A DNA stretch of 64,000 nt, taken from NCBI GenBank assembly GCA_963710745.1, contig CAVQBP010000024.1:682001-746000 (forward strand). The letters run 5' to 3'. The translations under genes and the position numbers were made by a program. Of this stretch, positions 46,648-55,684 are shown piece by piece (position 1 is the first letter of the stretch; the number at the start of each line of letters is the position of its first letter). The notes under the pieces were generated by a model. That model did no database searches and was not told the DNA's origin. It saw only the letters and a program-made list of their open reading frames with translations. The DNA is from CAVQBP01 sp963710745 (GTDB lineage: Bacteria > Bacteroidota > Ignavibacteria > Ignavibacteriales > Ignavibacteriaceae).

Positions 46648-49560
46648 TCATTTCAAAAAAATCATTTTTTTTGTAGATACAAAATCATTCACTTTTAATT
46701 GATAGAAATATACACCGCTTGCAAGATTTAAATTATTAAATTGGATTTTATAGCTCCCCGAATTTTGAAATTTATCTACAAGTATTTTTATTTCTCTGCC
46801 CAGGATATCATAAACTTTTAAAGTAACAATCCCTCCTTTCAGAACCTGGTACTCAATTGTTGTAGAAGGATTGAAAGGGTTTGGATAATTCTGTTCAAGT
46901 TTATAAGATTTAATTGAACCCGCATCGTTATTTTTCACACCGGTTGGAACTGTCAAATCAGGTGCCAGGAGTTTAACGGTAGTATATAAATGATATTCCC
47001 CCGGTTCAAGAGTAACAAAAGTATTCCGGTCAGCTATATTAATACTGTCGCCGGATAAATAATCATACCATTTACCTGTTTGTTGAAAACCGGGATTCAT
47101 TTTAGCCTGATAAACTCCGAAATTTCCAAAAATATTAACTTTCATTGAAGAATCTGCTAATTGAATAAGCTTTAGAGAATCTGCAACAATTGTAGTTGCA
47201 AGAGTTTGAAAGACATGATAATTCTTTTTCAAGTTAATTAAAGCAGCCATCGTTTTATAAAGTCTAAGTCTGTCAGGATTATTGAGATAATCCCATCTGA
47301 TTGGCTTCTCTCCTGTTCTTCCGTTATAATCAATTGAATAATCATAACCCAGTTCCCCGAACTGCCAGATCATCTTAGGTCCTGGAATTGTAAAAAAGAA
47401 TGCCGATGCTTCAGCAACTCTTTTCAATCCTGTATTAATATCTTTAATATTATAATTTTTACCATGGTTTCCATACGTTTCATTTTTATACATCAGTCTT
47501 TCTTCATCATGACTTTCCATATACGATACTAATCCCGGTTTTGACCATCCCCGGTTAAAGTAATAACCATTAAATAAATTCCAGCTTTTATCATCACCCG
47601 AAGGACCATACCTGTATCCCATTGACGCCTGGGAGTAGTTGTAGTTCATATTTCCCCAAAGTAAAAATCCGAAATTGGACAAAGTTATTTCCTCAGTGTT
47701 AGCAGCAAAATGTTCCAATATTAAAATTGAAGATGAATCAATCTGCCATATTTTATCAGCGATTCTTTCAAGGATATCTATTCTTGATTGATCATATTGA
47801 TTCCACAAACCAACATTTCCAAGGGTATTTTTCTGCGTAAATCCTTTTGAAAGATCAAACCTGTATCCATCAATATGAAATTCTTTAATCCAATAACTCG
47901 TTACTCTATCCACATAATATTTTGTTTCTGGACTTTCATGATTAAAATCATTGCCGACATTATAATCATGTTTTGGGATTGGATTTAACCAGGGATTATT
48001 GGCTGCCGGACGATTATTGACCGGGTCCCAATATAATCTTGCCAGAGGAGACGATCCCATTACATGATTGAGTACTACATCAAGGATTACTGCAAAGCCC
48101 ATTGCGTGCGCTTTATCTATTAAAGATTTCAGAGCATCGGGAGTACCATAATATTTATCAGGAGCTAAATGAAAATCAGGATTATACCCCCAGCTGATAT
48201 TCCCTTCGAATTCCATAACCGGCATTAGTTCAATCGCATTTATTCCCAGCCGCTTTAAATAATCAAGAGTATCTTCGACAGTTTTATACCAGTGAGTAGA
48301 AACAAAATCTCTAATAAGCAATTCATAAATAACAAGATTGGTTATTTTAGGTTTTACGAAATTTGTAACTTTCCAGTTATACTGCGGCGGATCAGTCTGT
48401 AGTACAGAAACAATCTCAGAGGTTTTACCTAAAGGATATGCTTTTAAATTTGGATATACAGTATCTGAAATATAGGGATCATTTGACGGATCTAATATTT
48501 TATGACAAAACGGATCTGCTATCCGTAAATTTCCATCAACCAGGTATTGGAACGCATATTCTTTTCCGGGAATTAAATTATTGATCGTTGTCCACCAAAC
48601 AACACTGTCTGCTTTAACCGAATCTTTTTTCATCAGGTAAACAGAATCGATTTTCCAATCATTAAAATCACCTATTACATACACGAAGCTTTTGTAAGGT
48701 GCATACAAAGCTAGTGTTATAGAAGTTGAAGAATTATAATTTATTCCAAGCTGATTATCTGCAGGTAATTGTTCTTCGACTGAAGATGGATTAATCATTA
48801 TATCAAATACACTTGTATCTGCAGTTCCGGTGGAATCAATTCCGATTGCAGATATTTTATTCAGGTTTTCATGATATGAAGAAGCAACAAATGTATATCT
48901 TAGAGAATCGTTATTTGTTTGGAGAACCTGCGCATCATTTATAAAAAGTGTTAAGGTGGATATCTTTACTCCTAGCCCAACAGCAGAAACTTTAATGCTT
49001 ACGGAATCTTTTGGTTTTATGAAGTATGGTGATCTCAAAGGATTGCCATACAAATTGGACACATCCGGTTCATCAACCTTAACAGTTAATCCCGGTTCAT
49101 AAATTGGAATAAATATATCGGCTCCGCCAACATCCCGCCCGGTTTTGCTTCCGTCGGCATTCCGGAAAACAAAGGCCAGCTGTTGAATATGCTCATTTGA
49201 GGGGATTGAGTTGGGCCAGTCAGGAGAATGATTATTTGCATAATAAATTCTCGGTTTGCCGATTACAAGATGATAATGATCAGTGCTGTCTCTAGTTAAT
49301 TTAATATCGGGATAGATTGTACCCCAGGGTGCCATAACGTATTTCCAATCATGACTGTCTTTACTAAGGTTAGTTATTACACCTGTATGTGCGTAAACAT
49401 CACCAGTGAAACCTTTTAACCCGGCATCTCCTTTTGCCGCATCAAAGTAAACGGTAATAGAATCGTTCTCTGCTGGAAATTGCGGAGAAGTGGTTATAAC
49501 CTGTGTGAAAGAGAATTGAGTTACACAAATTGATAATAAGAATAATAATCTTGATTTCAT
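46648..49560 (-). CDS. Secreted GH13 alpha-amylase with Por sorting signal
   Basis: A 970-aa exported enzyme. After the signal peptide (1-19) are beta-sandwich modules and a CBM48-like early-set domain (about 265-370: SFVYVIGDFNDWK, KEYAFQYLVDG). The GH13 barrel spans about 400-830: AVILDVVLNHV (I), DGYRFDLSKG with D569 (II), ILILEHF with E616 (III), ESHDEERL with D685 (IV). The C-terminal 80 residues (LEQNYPNPFNPSTTIEY, ending KKMIFLK) are a type IX sorting domain. It is probably displayed at the cell surface to cut starch. It is in the same direction as the sugar transporter upstream. Confidence 0.93.
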   Translation of the reverse strand: MKSRLLFLLSICVTQFSFTQVITTSPQFPAENDSITVYFDAAKGDAGLKGFTGDVYAHTGVITNLSKDSHDWKYVMAPWGTIYPDIKLTRDSTDHYHLVIGKPRIYYANNHSPDWPNSIPSNEHIQQLAFVFRNADGSKTGRDVGGADIFIPIYEPGLTVKVDEPDVSNLYGNPLRSPYFIKPKDSVSIKVSAVGLGVKISTLTLFINDAQVLQTNNDSLRYTFVASSYHENLNKISAIGIDSTGTADTSVFDIMINPSSVEEQLPADNQLGINYNSSTSITLALYAPYKSFVYVIGDFNDWKIDSVYLMKKDSVKADSVVWWTTINNLIPGKEYAFQYLVDGNLRIADPFCHKILDPSNDPYISDTVYPNLKAYPLGKTSEIVSVLQTDPPQYNWKVTNFVKPKITNLVIYELLIRDFVSTHWYKTVEDTLDYLKRLGINAIELMPVMEFEGNISWGYNPDFHLAPDKYYGTPDALKSLIDKAHAMGFAVILDVVLNHVMGSSPLARLYWDPVNNRPAANNPWLNPIPKHDYNVGNDFNHESPETKYYVDRVTSYWIKEFHIDGYRFDLSKGFTQKNTLGNVGLWNQYDQSRIDILERIADKIWQIDSSSILILEHFAANTEEITLSNFGFLLWGNMNYNYSQASMGYRYGPSGDDKSWNLFNGYYFNRGWSKPGLVSYMESHDEERLMYKNETYGNHGKNYNIKDINTGLKRVAEASAFFFTIPGPKMIWQFGELGYDYSIDYNGRTGEKPIRWDYLNNPDRLRLYKTMAALINLKKNYHVFQTLATTIVADSLKLIQLADSSMKVNIFGNFGVYQAKMNPGFQQTGKWYDYLSGDSINIADRNTFVTLEPGEYHLYTTVKLLAPDLTVPTGVKNNDAGSIKSYKLEQNYPNPFNPSTTIEYQVLKGGIVTLKVYDILGREIKILVDKFQNSGSYKIQFNNLNLASGVYFYQLKVNDFVSTKKMIFLK

Positions 49561-49572
49561 TAAAACTTCCTT

Positions 49573-49629
49573 AAGTCAAAACTTAAAAATCAAAAGTTAA
49601 AAAGAAGTTCACCTTTTGAGTTTTGACTT
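49573..49629. repeat. Inverted repeat between transporter and amylase genes
   Basis: AAGTCAAAACT (49573-49583) and AGTTTTGACTT (49619-49629) form a perfect 11-bp stem enclosing a 35-base AT-rich loop. It lies in the gap between two same-strand genes; it is not followed by a T-run on the minus strand, so a terminator role is weak. Similar low-complexity AAATCAAAA words occur near 55500, suggesting a small dispersed repeat. Confidence 0.5.
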
Positions 49630-49630
49630 T

Positions 49631-51193
49631 TCAAATATTTAATTCTTGTTCAATATTTTTAATTTCTGTTTTAACATCTTTAACCTCATCCACATCGTTA
49701 ACAAACATTACCAGTAAACCGGCCAGGATCATAGAAACTCCGCCGAGAAGTATAGCATATATTGCATCATCCCCGAATAAATTCTTAACAAACCAGCCAA
49801 GTATTGCAGCCGCTGTTATTTGAGGAATAACAATGAAAAAATTAAAGATCCCCATATATACACCCATCTTTTCAGGTGGTAATGAGCCGGCAAGAATAGC
49901 ATAAGGCATTGCAAGAATTGAAGCCCACGCCAGTCCGATTCCCAGTTCCGAAACCAGAAGAAGCTGGGGATCTTTAACAACATAGAAGGAAAGAAAAGCC
50001 AGACCGCCGCAGATTAAGCTTATCATATGAACAGTTTTCCTGTTTGTTTTTTTTGAAAGCCAGACAAGAACAAATGCCATTACTGCGGCAAAACCATTAT
50101 ATACTGCCATTAAAACACCAACCCAATCAGCTCCTTCGTTATATAATTCCGATGTCGTATCGGTTGCTCCATATATATGATGTGTAACGGCTGGAGTTGT
50201 ATAAATCCACATTGCAAACAAAGCAAACCATGAAAAAAACTGGACCACGGCCAGCTGTTTCATAGTAGACGGCATTTTGTAAAAGTCATTAAAAACAGTT
50301 ACAAATCCCCCTTCAATTTTCTTACTAACTGTCATTTTACCGGCAATAAATAATAGAATTCCAAAAACTACTGCACCGAAAAAGAGAACATAAAGTCCGT
50401 AATCCGTTTCTTTTAAGATTAAGTATAAAATTGCGGCACCTGCTAAACCGATCAATGTCCAGTACATTCCACCGCGATAAAAACGGTTTGCAGAAACTGG
50501 TTCTGTATGAATTTTATTTTTTTCTGAGCCGGAAGATTTTTCATCATGCTCAATGAATTTTTTAAGTTCTTCAGGAGAATATTCTTTTGTACTGAAAACA
50601 GTCCATAAAACTGCAATTAGAAAAACTGCCCCGCCTATGTAAAATGAATATTTGACAGAGTCGGGGATTTTACCTTCGGAAGCAACATTTGATATTCCAA
50701 TCCAGTTTGTCATTATATAAGGCAGGGCAGATGCAATTATCGCACCTGTACCGATAAAAAAACTCTGCATAGAAAATCCGATGGTTCGCTGCTCCGATGG
50801 AAGCATATCTCCGACAAAAGCACGAAACGGTTCCATTGAAATATTAATTGAAGCATCCATTATCCAGAGCATACCTGCCGCAACCCATAAGACCGGGGAA
50901 TTCGGCATAATTAACAACGCTAAAGACGCAAGGATCGCACCGGTCAAAAAGAAAGGTCTTCTCCGGCCAAGCCTTCCCCAGGTTTTATCACTCATATGCC
51001 CGATTATAGGCTGTACAATTAAGCCCGTTACGGGTGCAGCAATCCATAATATAGGAATATCATCGATCTTTGCTCCAAGAGTTTCAAATATTCTGCTTAC
51101 ATTTGCATTCTGCAGTGCAAAACCAAATTGAATTCCCAGAAATCCAAAACTCATATTCCAGATCTGCCAAAAACTAAGCCTCGGTTTATTCAT
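49631..51193 (-). CDS. MFS sugar transporter of the SLC45/GPH-like type (maltose/sucrose-like)
   Basis: A 520-aa inner-membrane carrier with about 12 hydrophobic helices. Features typical of the SLC45-like branch are NMSFGFLGIQFGFALQNANVSRIF at the N-terminus (1-40 region, abbreviated), GHMSDKTWGRLGRRRPFFLTG around 63-83, and a long polar central loop with a charged HDEKSSGSEKNK stretch. The RRRP segment after helix 2 is the MFS A-motif equivalent. Related bacterial genes import maltose or maltodextrin next to GH13 enzymes, which fits this locus. It is divergent from the next GH13 gene, sharing a 152-base region that carries an operator-like repeat. Confidence 0.88.
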   Translation of the reverse strand: MNKPRLSFWQIWNMSFGFLGIQFGFALQNANVSRIFETLGAKIDDIPILWIAAPVTGLIVQPIIGHMSDKTWGRLGRRRPFFLTGAILASLALLIMPNSPVLWVAAGMLWIMDASINISMEPFRAFVGDMLPSEQRTIGFSMQSFFIGTGAIIASALPYIMTNWIGISNVASEGKIPDSVKYSFYIGGAVFLIAVLWTVFSTKEYSPEELKKFIEHDEKSSGSEKNKIHTEPVSANRFYRGGMYWTLIGLAGAAILYLILKETDYGLYVLFFGAVVFGILLFIAGKMTVSKKIEGGFVTVFNDFYKMPSTMKQLAVVQFFSWFALFAMWIYTTPAVTHHIYGATDTTSELYNEGADWVGVLMAVYNGFAAVMAFVLVWLSKKTNRKTVHMISLICGGLAFLSFYVVKDPQLLLVSELGIGLAWASILAMPYAILAGSLPPEKMGVYMGIFNFFIVIPQITAAAILGWFVKNLFGDDAIYAILLGGVSMILAGLLVMFVNDVDEVKDVKTEIKNIEQELNI

Positions 51194-51276
51194 AAAAGTA
51201 ATTCCTCTTGCTTTAAAGGAAAGCGATCAAATTAAATTGGGTTGAATATAAATAAAAATTTTTTGTTAATAACCTC

Positions 51277-51320
51277 CCCATTTGGGTAGTTATATTATTG
51301 AATAATCATTCTTATATTTG
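51277..51320 (+). promoter_or_regulatory. Operator-like repeat and -7 box upstream of the last amylase
   Basis: CCCATTTGGGTAGTTATATTA at 51277-51297 carries ATTTGGGTAGT (51280-51290), which matches the reverse complement of the ACTACCTAAAT sites upstream of the TonB receptor except for one G/A difference. TATATTTG at 51313-51320 fits the TAnnTTTG -7 box, placing the repeat just upstream of the expected -33 region, where an activator would touch RNA polymerase. The amylase ATG is 26 bases past the box. Confidence 0.55.
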
Positions 51321-51345
51321 CCTCCGAATAATATCGGAGTGGCAT

Positions 51346-52701
51346 ATGTTCGGGAAAAAATTTTCTATCCGGATAACATTTTCTATCCTGGTAGTAATCT
51401 TATCATCGACTGTTTTTGCTCAAAAGATAACGACGGTTGTACATCCTGAGTGGAGTAAAAACGCTTCCATATACGAGGTAAACATCCGGCAGTATACGCC
51501 CGAAGGAACATTTAAAGCTTTCCAGAAACATATACCGGAAATTAAGAAAATGGGGATAGAAATAATCTGGATTATGCCGATAAATCCAATCGGGGAAAAG
51601 AACAGGAAAGGAACCCTTGGCAGTTATTATTCCGTAAAAGATTATAGATCTGTAAATCCTGAATTCGGAACCCTTGATGATTTTAAAAACCTGGTAAATG
51701 AAATTCATAAAGAAGGAATGCATGTGATATTAGACTGGGTTGCAAATCATACTTCATGGGATAATGTTCTGACAAAAACACATCCCGATTTTTATAAAAA
51801 AGATTCTTTAGGAAATTTCATTGCTCCCGCTTCTGATTGGACAGATGTAATAGCATTAAATTATAATAATCCTGCATTGTGGATATATATGGAAAGTACT
51901 ATGGAGTACTGGATTAAAGAATCAGGAATTGATGGATTCAGGTGTGATGTTGCTGATATGGTACCGACTCCTTTTTGGAATTTTGTAAGGAAAGAGCTGG
52001 AAAAAATTAAACCTGTTTTTATGCTTGCAGAAGCTGAAAATCCCGGGTTACAAAAACATGCATTTGATATGACTTATGCATGGGAGTTCCATAACATATT
52101 GAAAGAAATTTATAAGGGGAAAATGACTGTTACCGACCTGGATAAATATTATGCAAGAGAAGAAGAAAAATACAATCCTGATGCATATAGAATGGATTTT
52201 ACTACAAACCATGATGAAAACAGCTGGAACGGAACAGTTTTTCAAAGATTCGGAGATGCTGTAAAAACGTTTGCTGTTTTATGCGGAGTAGCGAAAGGAA
52301 TGCCGCTTGTTTACAGCGGACAGGAATCGGGAATGAATAAGGCCTTGCGATTTTTTGATAAAGATACAATCGAATGGAAAAAAAGCAGCTTTAGAGATTT
52401 ATATACAATGCTTATCCATTTAAAATTGAATAATAAAGCCTTATGGAACGGAATAAGCGGCGGAAAAATGGAAAGAATAAAAACAAATAATGATGATAAA
52501 ATATTTTCCTTTGTAAGAGAAAAAGATAATAACAAAATATTTGCAATCTTTAACCTCTCTGCTCAAAATCAAAACATCAAAGTAAATGATAATAAAATAG
52601 AAGGCACTTATAAAGATCTTTTTGCAGATCGAAACAATTCATTATCTTCTGACTTTAATATTGAGCTGCCTTCCTGGGGGTATAAAATATTTGTAAAATG
52701 A
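51346..52701 (+). CDS. Secreted GH13 alpha-amylase
   Basis: A 451-aa compact enzyme. I chose ATG 51346, which has GGAG six bases upstream and begins a clean signal peptide (MFGKKFSIRITF to VFAQ); an upstream TTG would lengthen it by 16 residues with no RBS. The barrel has ILDWVANHTS (I), DGFRCDVADM with D201 (II), FMLAEAENP with E229 (III) and TNHDENSW with D290 (IV). A short beta domain ends the protein. It carries no sorting tail, so it is probably periplasmic or released. The promoter region is shared with the divergent sugar transporter. Confidence 0.94.
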   Translation: MFGKKFSIRITFSILVVILSSTVFAQKITTVVHPEWSKNASIYEVNIRQYTPEGTFKAFQKHIPEIKKMGIEIIWIMPINPIGEKNRKGTLGSYYSVKDYRSVNPEFGTLDDFKNLVNEIHKEGMHVILDWVANHTSWDNVLTKTHPDFYKKDSLGNFIAPASDWTDVIALNYNNPALWIYMESTMEYWIKESGIDGFRCDVADMVPTPFWNFVRKELEKIKPVFMLAEAENPGLQKHAFDMTYAWEFHNILKEIYKGKMTVTDLDKYYAREEEKYNPDAYRMDFTTNHDENSWNGTVFQRFGDAVKTFAVLCGVAKGMPLVYSGQESGMNKALRFFDKDTIEWKKSSFRDLYTMLIHLKLNNKALWNGISGGKMERIKTNNDDKIFSFVREKDNNKIFAIFNLSAQNQNIKVNDNKIEGTYKDLFADRNNSLSSDFNIELPSWGYKIFVK

Positions 52702-52742
52702 GTTATCTTTAATCTTAGATGTATTCCCCCTGTTGATAAGTC

Positions 52743-52967
52743 AAGGTTCTGCAGATTTGATGAAAAAAAGTGTAATTAAAAAATTTTTATTGTTTTTTAT
52801 ATTAAGTCATACTATTAAAACCCCTTTTCCGTTTTCCCCTTTAGTAAAGGGGAAAGACTATACGGACGATACGTGTTTAGCCTAACGTAAGTGCTCAATC
52901 CGCCTCCCTTTTTATAAAAGGGAGGAACGAGGAGGGATTAGCTTACCTTATTCAGTTCTGCAGAACC
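52743..52967. mobile_element. MITE-like palindromic element with short terminal inverted repeats
   Basis: GGTTCTGCAGA at 52745-52755 recurs inverted (TCTGCAGAACC) at 52957-52967, bounding about 220 non-coding bases. Inside are two perfect hairpins, each a 10-bp stem with a 3-base loop: TTTCCCCTTT/AAAGGGGAAA at 52833-52855 and CCTCCCTTTT/AAAAGGGAGG at 52903-52925. It is more GC-rich than its surroundings. This is the layout of a non-autonomous repeat. It fills most of the gap between the amylase and the small DUF5989 gene. Confidence 0.5.
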
Positions 52968-52996
52968 AAAGCTCCAACCAGATTCTATAAATATTA

Positions 52997-53155
52997 TTAA
53001 AATATAGAATAAATAAACGGTGCCAGGGCAGAACCCTGTGTAAGAATAATCAACCCGCCTAAAAGTAATAAAAGGACAAGGATAGGAGCGAGCCACCATT
53101 TTTTACGAACTCTAAGAAACTGCCAAAGTTCTGAAAGAATTGATAATTTACTCAT
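52997..53155 (-). CDS. DUF5989-type small membrane protein
   Basis: A 52-aa protein (ATG at 53155, TAA at 52997). It begins MSKLSILSELWQFLRVRKKW and continues with one hydrophobic helix (LAPILVLLLLLGGLIIL) and a short tail ending PFIYSIF. This pattern, a WxFLRxRKKWWLxP start and single helix, matches the DUF5989 family, usually encoded beside SxtJ and a carbamoyltransferase, exactly as here. It follows the SxtJ gene by 16 bases. Function unknown; it is probably a partner of the carbamoyltransferase at the membrane. Confidence 0.85.
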   Translation of the reverse strand: MSKLSILSELWQFLRVRKKWWLAPILVLLLLLGGLIILTQGSALAPFIYSIF

Positions 53156-53171
53156 AGATTAACTTTTTTTA

Positions 53172-53588
53172 TTAAAACTGTTTTTCATAATCTTCAGGCT
53201 GAAGCTGCTTTTTCTTCCTGATTTCCCAGTAAGTGTTTCTTGATTTATCAATTTTTAAATCAAGAAAACTCTTCTTAAATATTTTTGCAATAAAAGCTGT
53301 AGGAGTTACTACAATATAAAACAAAATTATTAAAATCACCCTGGTCATTACCCAGCCCATTAAAATTGCTAATATCATCCAGGCTTTGTTTAACAGCTTT
53401 AAAATAAGCGGTTTAATTAAACCGGCTAAAACTAACAAAATCCCAATTATACCGAAATAGATATAACCATCTTTTTGTTTCCAGAATAAAATAGCGGCAA
53501 CAAGAATCAGAACCGTTCCAACAGTAATTCCAAATTTTTTGAGATCTTTTTCCGCTTCTTTTATATTTTTTATTTCTTCAATAATCAT
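53172..53588 (-). CDS. SxtJ-family membrane protein
   Basis: A 138-aa protein with two to three hydrophobic helices (about 22-38, 44-60 and 70-95) and charged ends. The segment GIIGILLVLAGLIKPLILKLLNKAWMILA and WMVTRVILxxLFYxVVTP-like part GWVMTRVILIILFYIVVTP are those of the SxtJ family. SxtJ proteins regularly neighbour NodU/CmcH-type carbamoyltransferases, as they do in saxitoxin clusters, but their job is unknown. It sits 14 bases after the carbamoyltransferase stop. Confidence 0.85.
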   Translation of the reverse strand: MIIEEIKNIKEAEKDLKKFGITVGTVLILVAAILFWKQKDGYIYFGIIGILLVLAGLIKPLILKLLNKAWMILAILMGWVMTRVILIILFYIVVTPTAFIAKIFKKSFLDLKIDKSRNTYWEIRKKKQLQPEDYEKQF

Positions 53589-53602
53589 CTGATTAAGTAA
53601 TA

Positions 53603-55420
53603 TTAATCCAGGGCAAATTCTTTTTTCCAGTCTTTATCTTCATGTAAACTCTTTTGTTCTGCTTTATCAAGCATATAATTTCCCATAACAAGGAAATCAA
53701 TATCAGTACGCATAAAACATTTATAAGCATCTTCTGGTGTGCAAACAATCGGTTCGCCGCGCACATTGAAAGAAGTATTTATTATCGCCGCGCAGTTATA
53801 ATCTTCATCAAACTTTTTGATTAGTTCATAATAAAGCTTATTTGTTTCTTTATGGACTGTCTGAATTCTTGCAGAATAATCAACATGAGTTACTGCAGGA
53901 ATATCCGATCGTATAATGTTTAACTTATCAATACCAAAAAGTTTCTGTTCATCCGGGCTCATTTTTTTTTGATGATCTTCTTTTATATGTGCAACAAGAA
54001 GCATATACGGACTCTTTGCATTCATATCAAAATACTCATTTACTTTTTCTGCCAGAACTGAAGGAGCGAACGGTCTGAATCCTTCCCTGAATTTTATTTT
54101 TAGATTCATTTGAGCCTGCATTTTTGGTGAGCGTGCATCTCCGATAATTGATCTGGCACCTAATGCACGAGGACCAAATTCCATCCTACCCTGAAACCAG
54201 CCTATAACTTTTTCCTGTGCAATCAAATCAGATATTAATTTGGGAATTTCTTCATCTTCTATTTTTGCAAAATTAATTTCATTTTGTTTCAAAAAATGAA
54301 GAATATCTTCATTAGAAAATTCAGGGCCTAAGTAAGATCCTTTTTGAGAGTCATTATAAGGATCGGCTTTACGTGGTTTTTCAAAGTAATTATACCATCC
54401 AACCAAAGCAGAGCCCAAAGATCCGCCGGCATCTCCTGAGGCCGGCTGTATCCAGATATTTTCAAAAGGTCCTTCCCTTAAAAGTCTTCCGTTTGCTACA
54501 CAATTTAATGCTACACCGCCTGCAAGCGATAAATTTTTTAATCCTGTTTCCTTATATACATGCTGACCAAGTTTCAGTACAATTTCTTCAGTAACATCCT
54601 GAATAGATCTGGCAATATCCATTTCTTTTTGCGTCAGCTTTGTTTCGGGTTTTCTGGGCAGCCCTCCGAATAATCTATCAAATTTTTTACTGGTCATTTT
54701 TAACCCGGAAGGATAATCGAAGTAATCCATATTCATTCTGAATGAACCGTCTTCTTTTACATCTATCAATTCTTTCAGAATAAGATCTTTATATTTAGGT
54801 TCACCATATGGAGCTAATCCCATTACTTTATATTCGCCCGAATTCACTTTAAAACCAGTATAATAAGTAAATGCAGAATAAAGAAGGCCCAGAGAATGCG
54901 GAAATTTTATATCGGCTATCAATTCAATTTTATTATCCCTGCCGATTCCATAACTCATTGTTGTCCATTCACCTACACCATCCATTGTTAAAATTGCCGC
55001 TTCATTAAACGGCGAAGGGAAAAAAGCAGAAGCTGCATGGGATTCATGGTGTTCAGGAAATATAATTTTGCCTTCGTAATTCAATTCCTTTTTTATTAGT
55101 TCTTTCATCCATAATTTTTCCTTAATCCACAATGGCATTGCTTTAATAAATGATTTAATGCCTTTGGGAGCATAACTAAGGTAGCTTTCCAGCAGTCTCT
55201 CAAATTTCAGGAACGGTTTGTCATAAAATGCGACAAGGTCTAATTCATTAATTGATAACTTACTGTAGTTAAGACAAAAATTAATAGCATTGTCAGGAAA
55301 GTTATGATCGTGTTTTTTCCGTGTGAATCTTTCTTCCTGGGCCGCAGAAATAATTTCCCCGTCTTTCACAAGACAGGCTGCACTATCATGATAAAAGGCT
55401 GATATACCCAGAATATACAT
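53603..55420 (-). CDS. NodU/CmcH-family carbamoyltransferase
   Basis: A 605-aa cytoplasmic enzyme. The N-terminal Kae1-like domain has MYILGISAFYHDSAACLVKDG, QEERFTRKKHDHNFP and HHESHAASAFFPSPF, with histidines for metal/adenylate binding. The C-terminal half has GWFQGRMEFGPRALGARSI and the later FNVRGEPIVCTPEDA. It transfers a carbamoyl group from carbamoyl phosphate via carbamoyl-adenylate to a hydroxyl, as in sugar modification. The substrate is not known; the neighbouring nucleotide-sugar genes suggest a surface glycan. It leads the carbamoyltransferase-SxtJ-DUF5989 cassette and is divergent from rmlA. Confidence 0.93.
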   Translation of the reverse strand: MYILGISAFYHDSAACLVKDGEIISAAQEERFTRKKHDHNFPDNAINFCLNYSKLSINELDLVAFYDKPFLKFERLLESYLSYAPKGIKSFIKAMPLWIKEKLWMKELIKKELNYEGKIIFPEHHESHAASAFFPSPFNEAAILTMDGVGEWTTMSYGIGRDNKIELIADIKFPHSLGLLYSAFTYYTGFKVNSGEYKVMGLAPYGEPKYKDLILKELIDVKEDGSFRMNMDYFDYPSGLKMTSKKFDRLFGGLPRKPETKLTQKEMDIARSIQDVTEEIVLKLGQHVYKETGLKNLSLAGGVALNCVANGRLLREGPFENIWIQPASGDAGGSLGSALVGWYNYFEKPRKADPYNDSQKGSYLGPEFSNEDILHFLKQNEINFAKIEDEEIPKLISDLIAQEKVIGWFQGRMEFGPRALGARSIIGDARSPKMQAQMNLKIKFREGFRPFAPSVLAEKVNEYFDMNAKSPYMLLVAHIKEDHQKKMSPDEQKLFGIDKLNIIRSDIPAVTHVDYSARIQTVHKETNKLYYELIKKFDEDYNCAAIINTSFNVRGEPIVCTPEDAYKCFMRTDIDFLVMGNYMLDKAEQKSLHEDKDWKKEFALD

Positions 55421-55684
55421 AGAAATAAATTATTTATGTTAAAAATTAAATATTAAATTGTGATTCAATAACACAAATATAGCAATAATGACTAAGTTAA
55501 AAATCAAAATTCAAAAGTAAAAAGTTAAAATTCATATAAAAAGGGATTTGCTGTTCCTAATTAGTAAATCATAAAATTTCGATTTTTTTATATTGGAAAT
55601 CGTTTAATATAATTATCACTCGTTATTATTATTCCGAATCTTTTTTATATTTATTAATTATATAAAAAAAATTATTGAGGTAAA

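Noticed and set aside
49573..49629. Terminator after the sugar transporter gene
   Set aside because: The stem is long but loop and following sequence lack a T-run on the minus strand, so it is listed as an inverted repeat only.
55490..55545. AAATCAAAATTCAAAAGT low-complexity words as a repeat family
   Set aside because: The resemblance to the sequence near 49580 is limited to A-rich short words that arise easily in this composition; not enough for a separate element.
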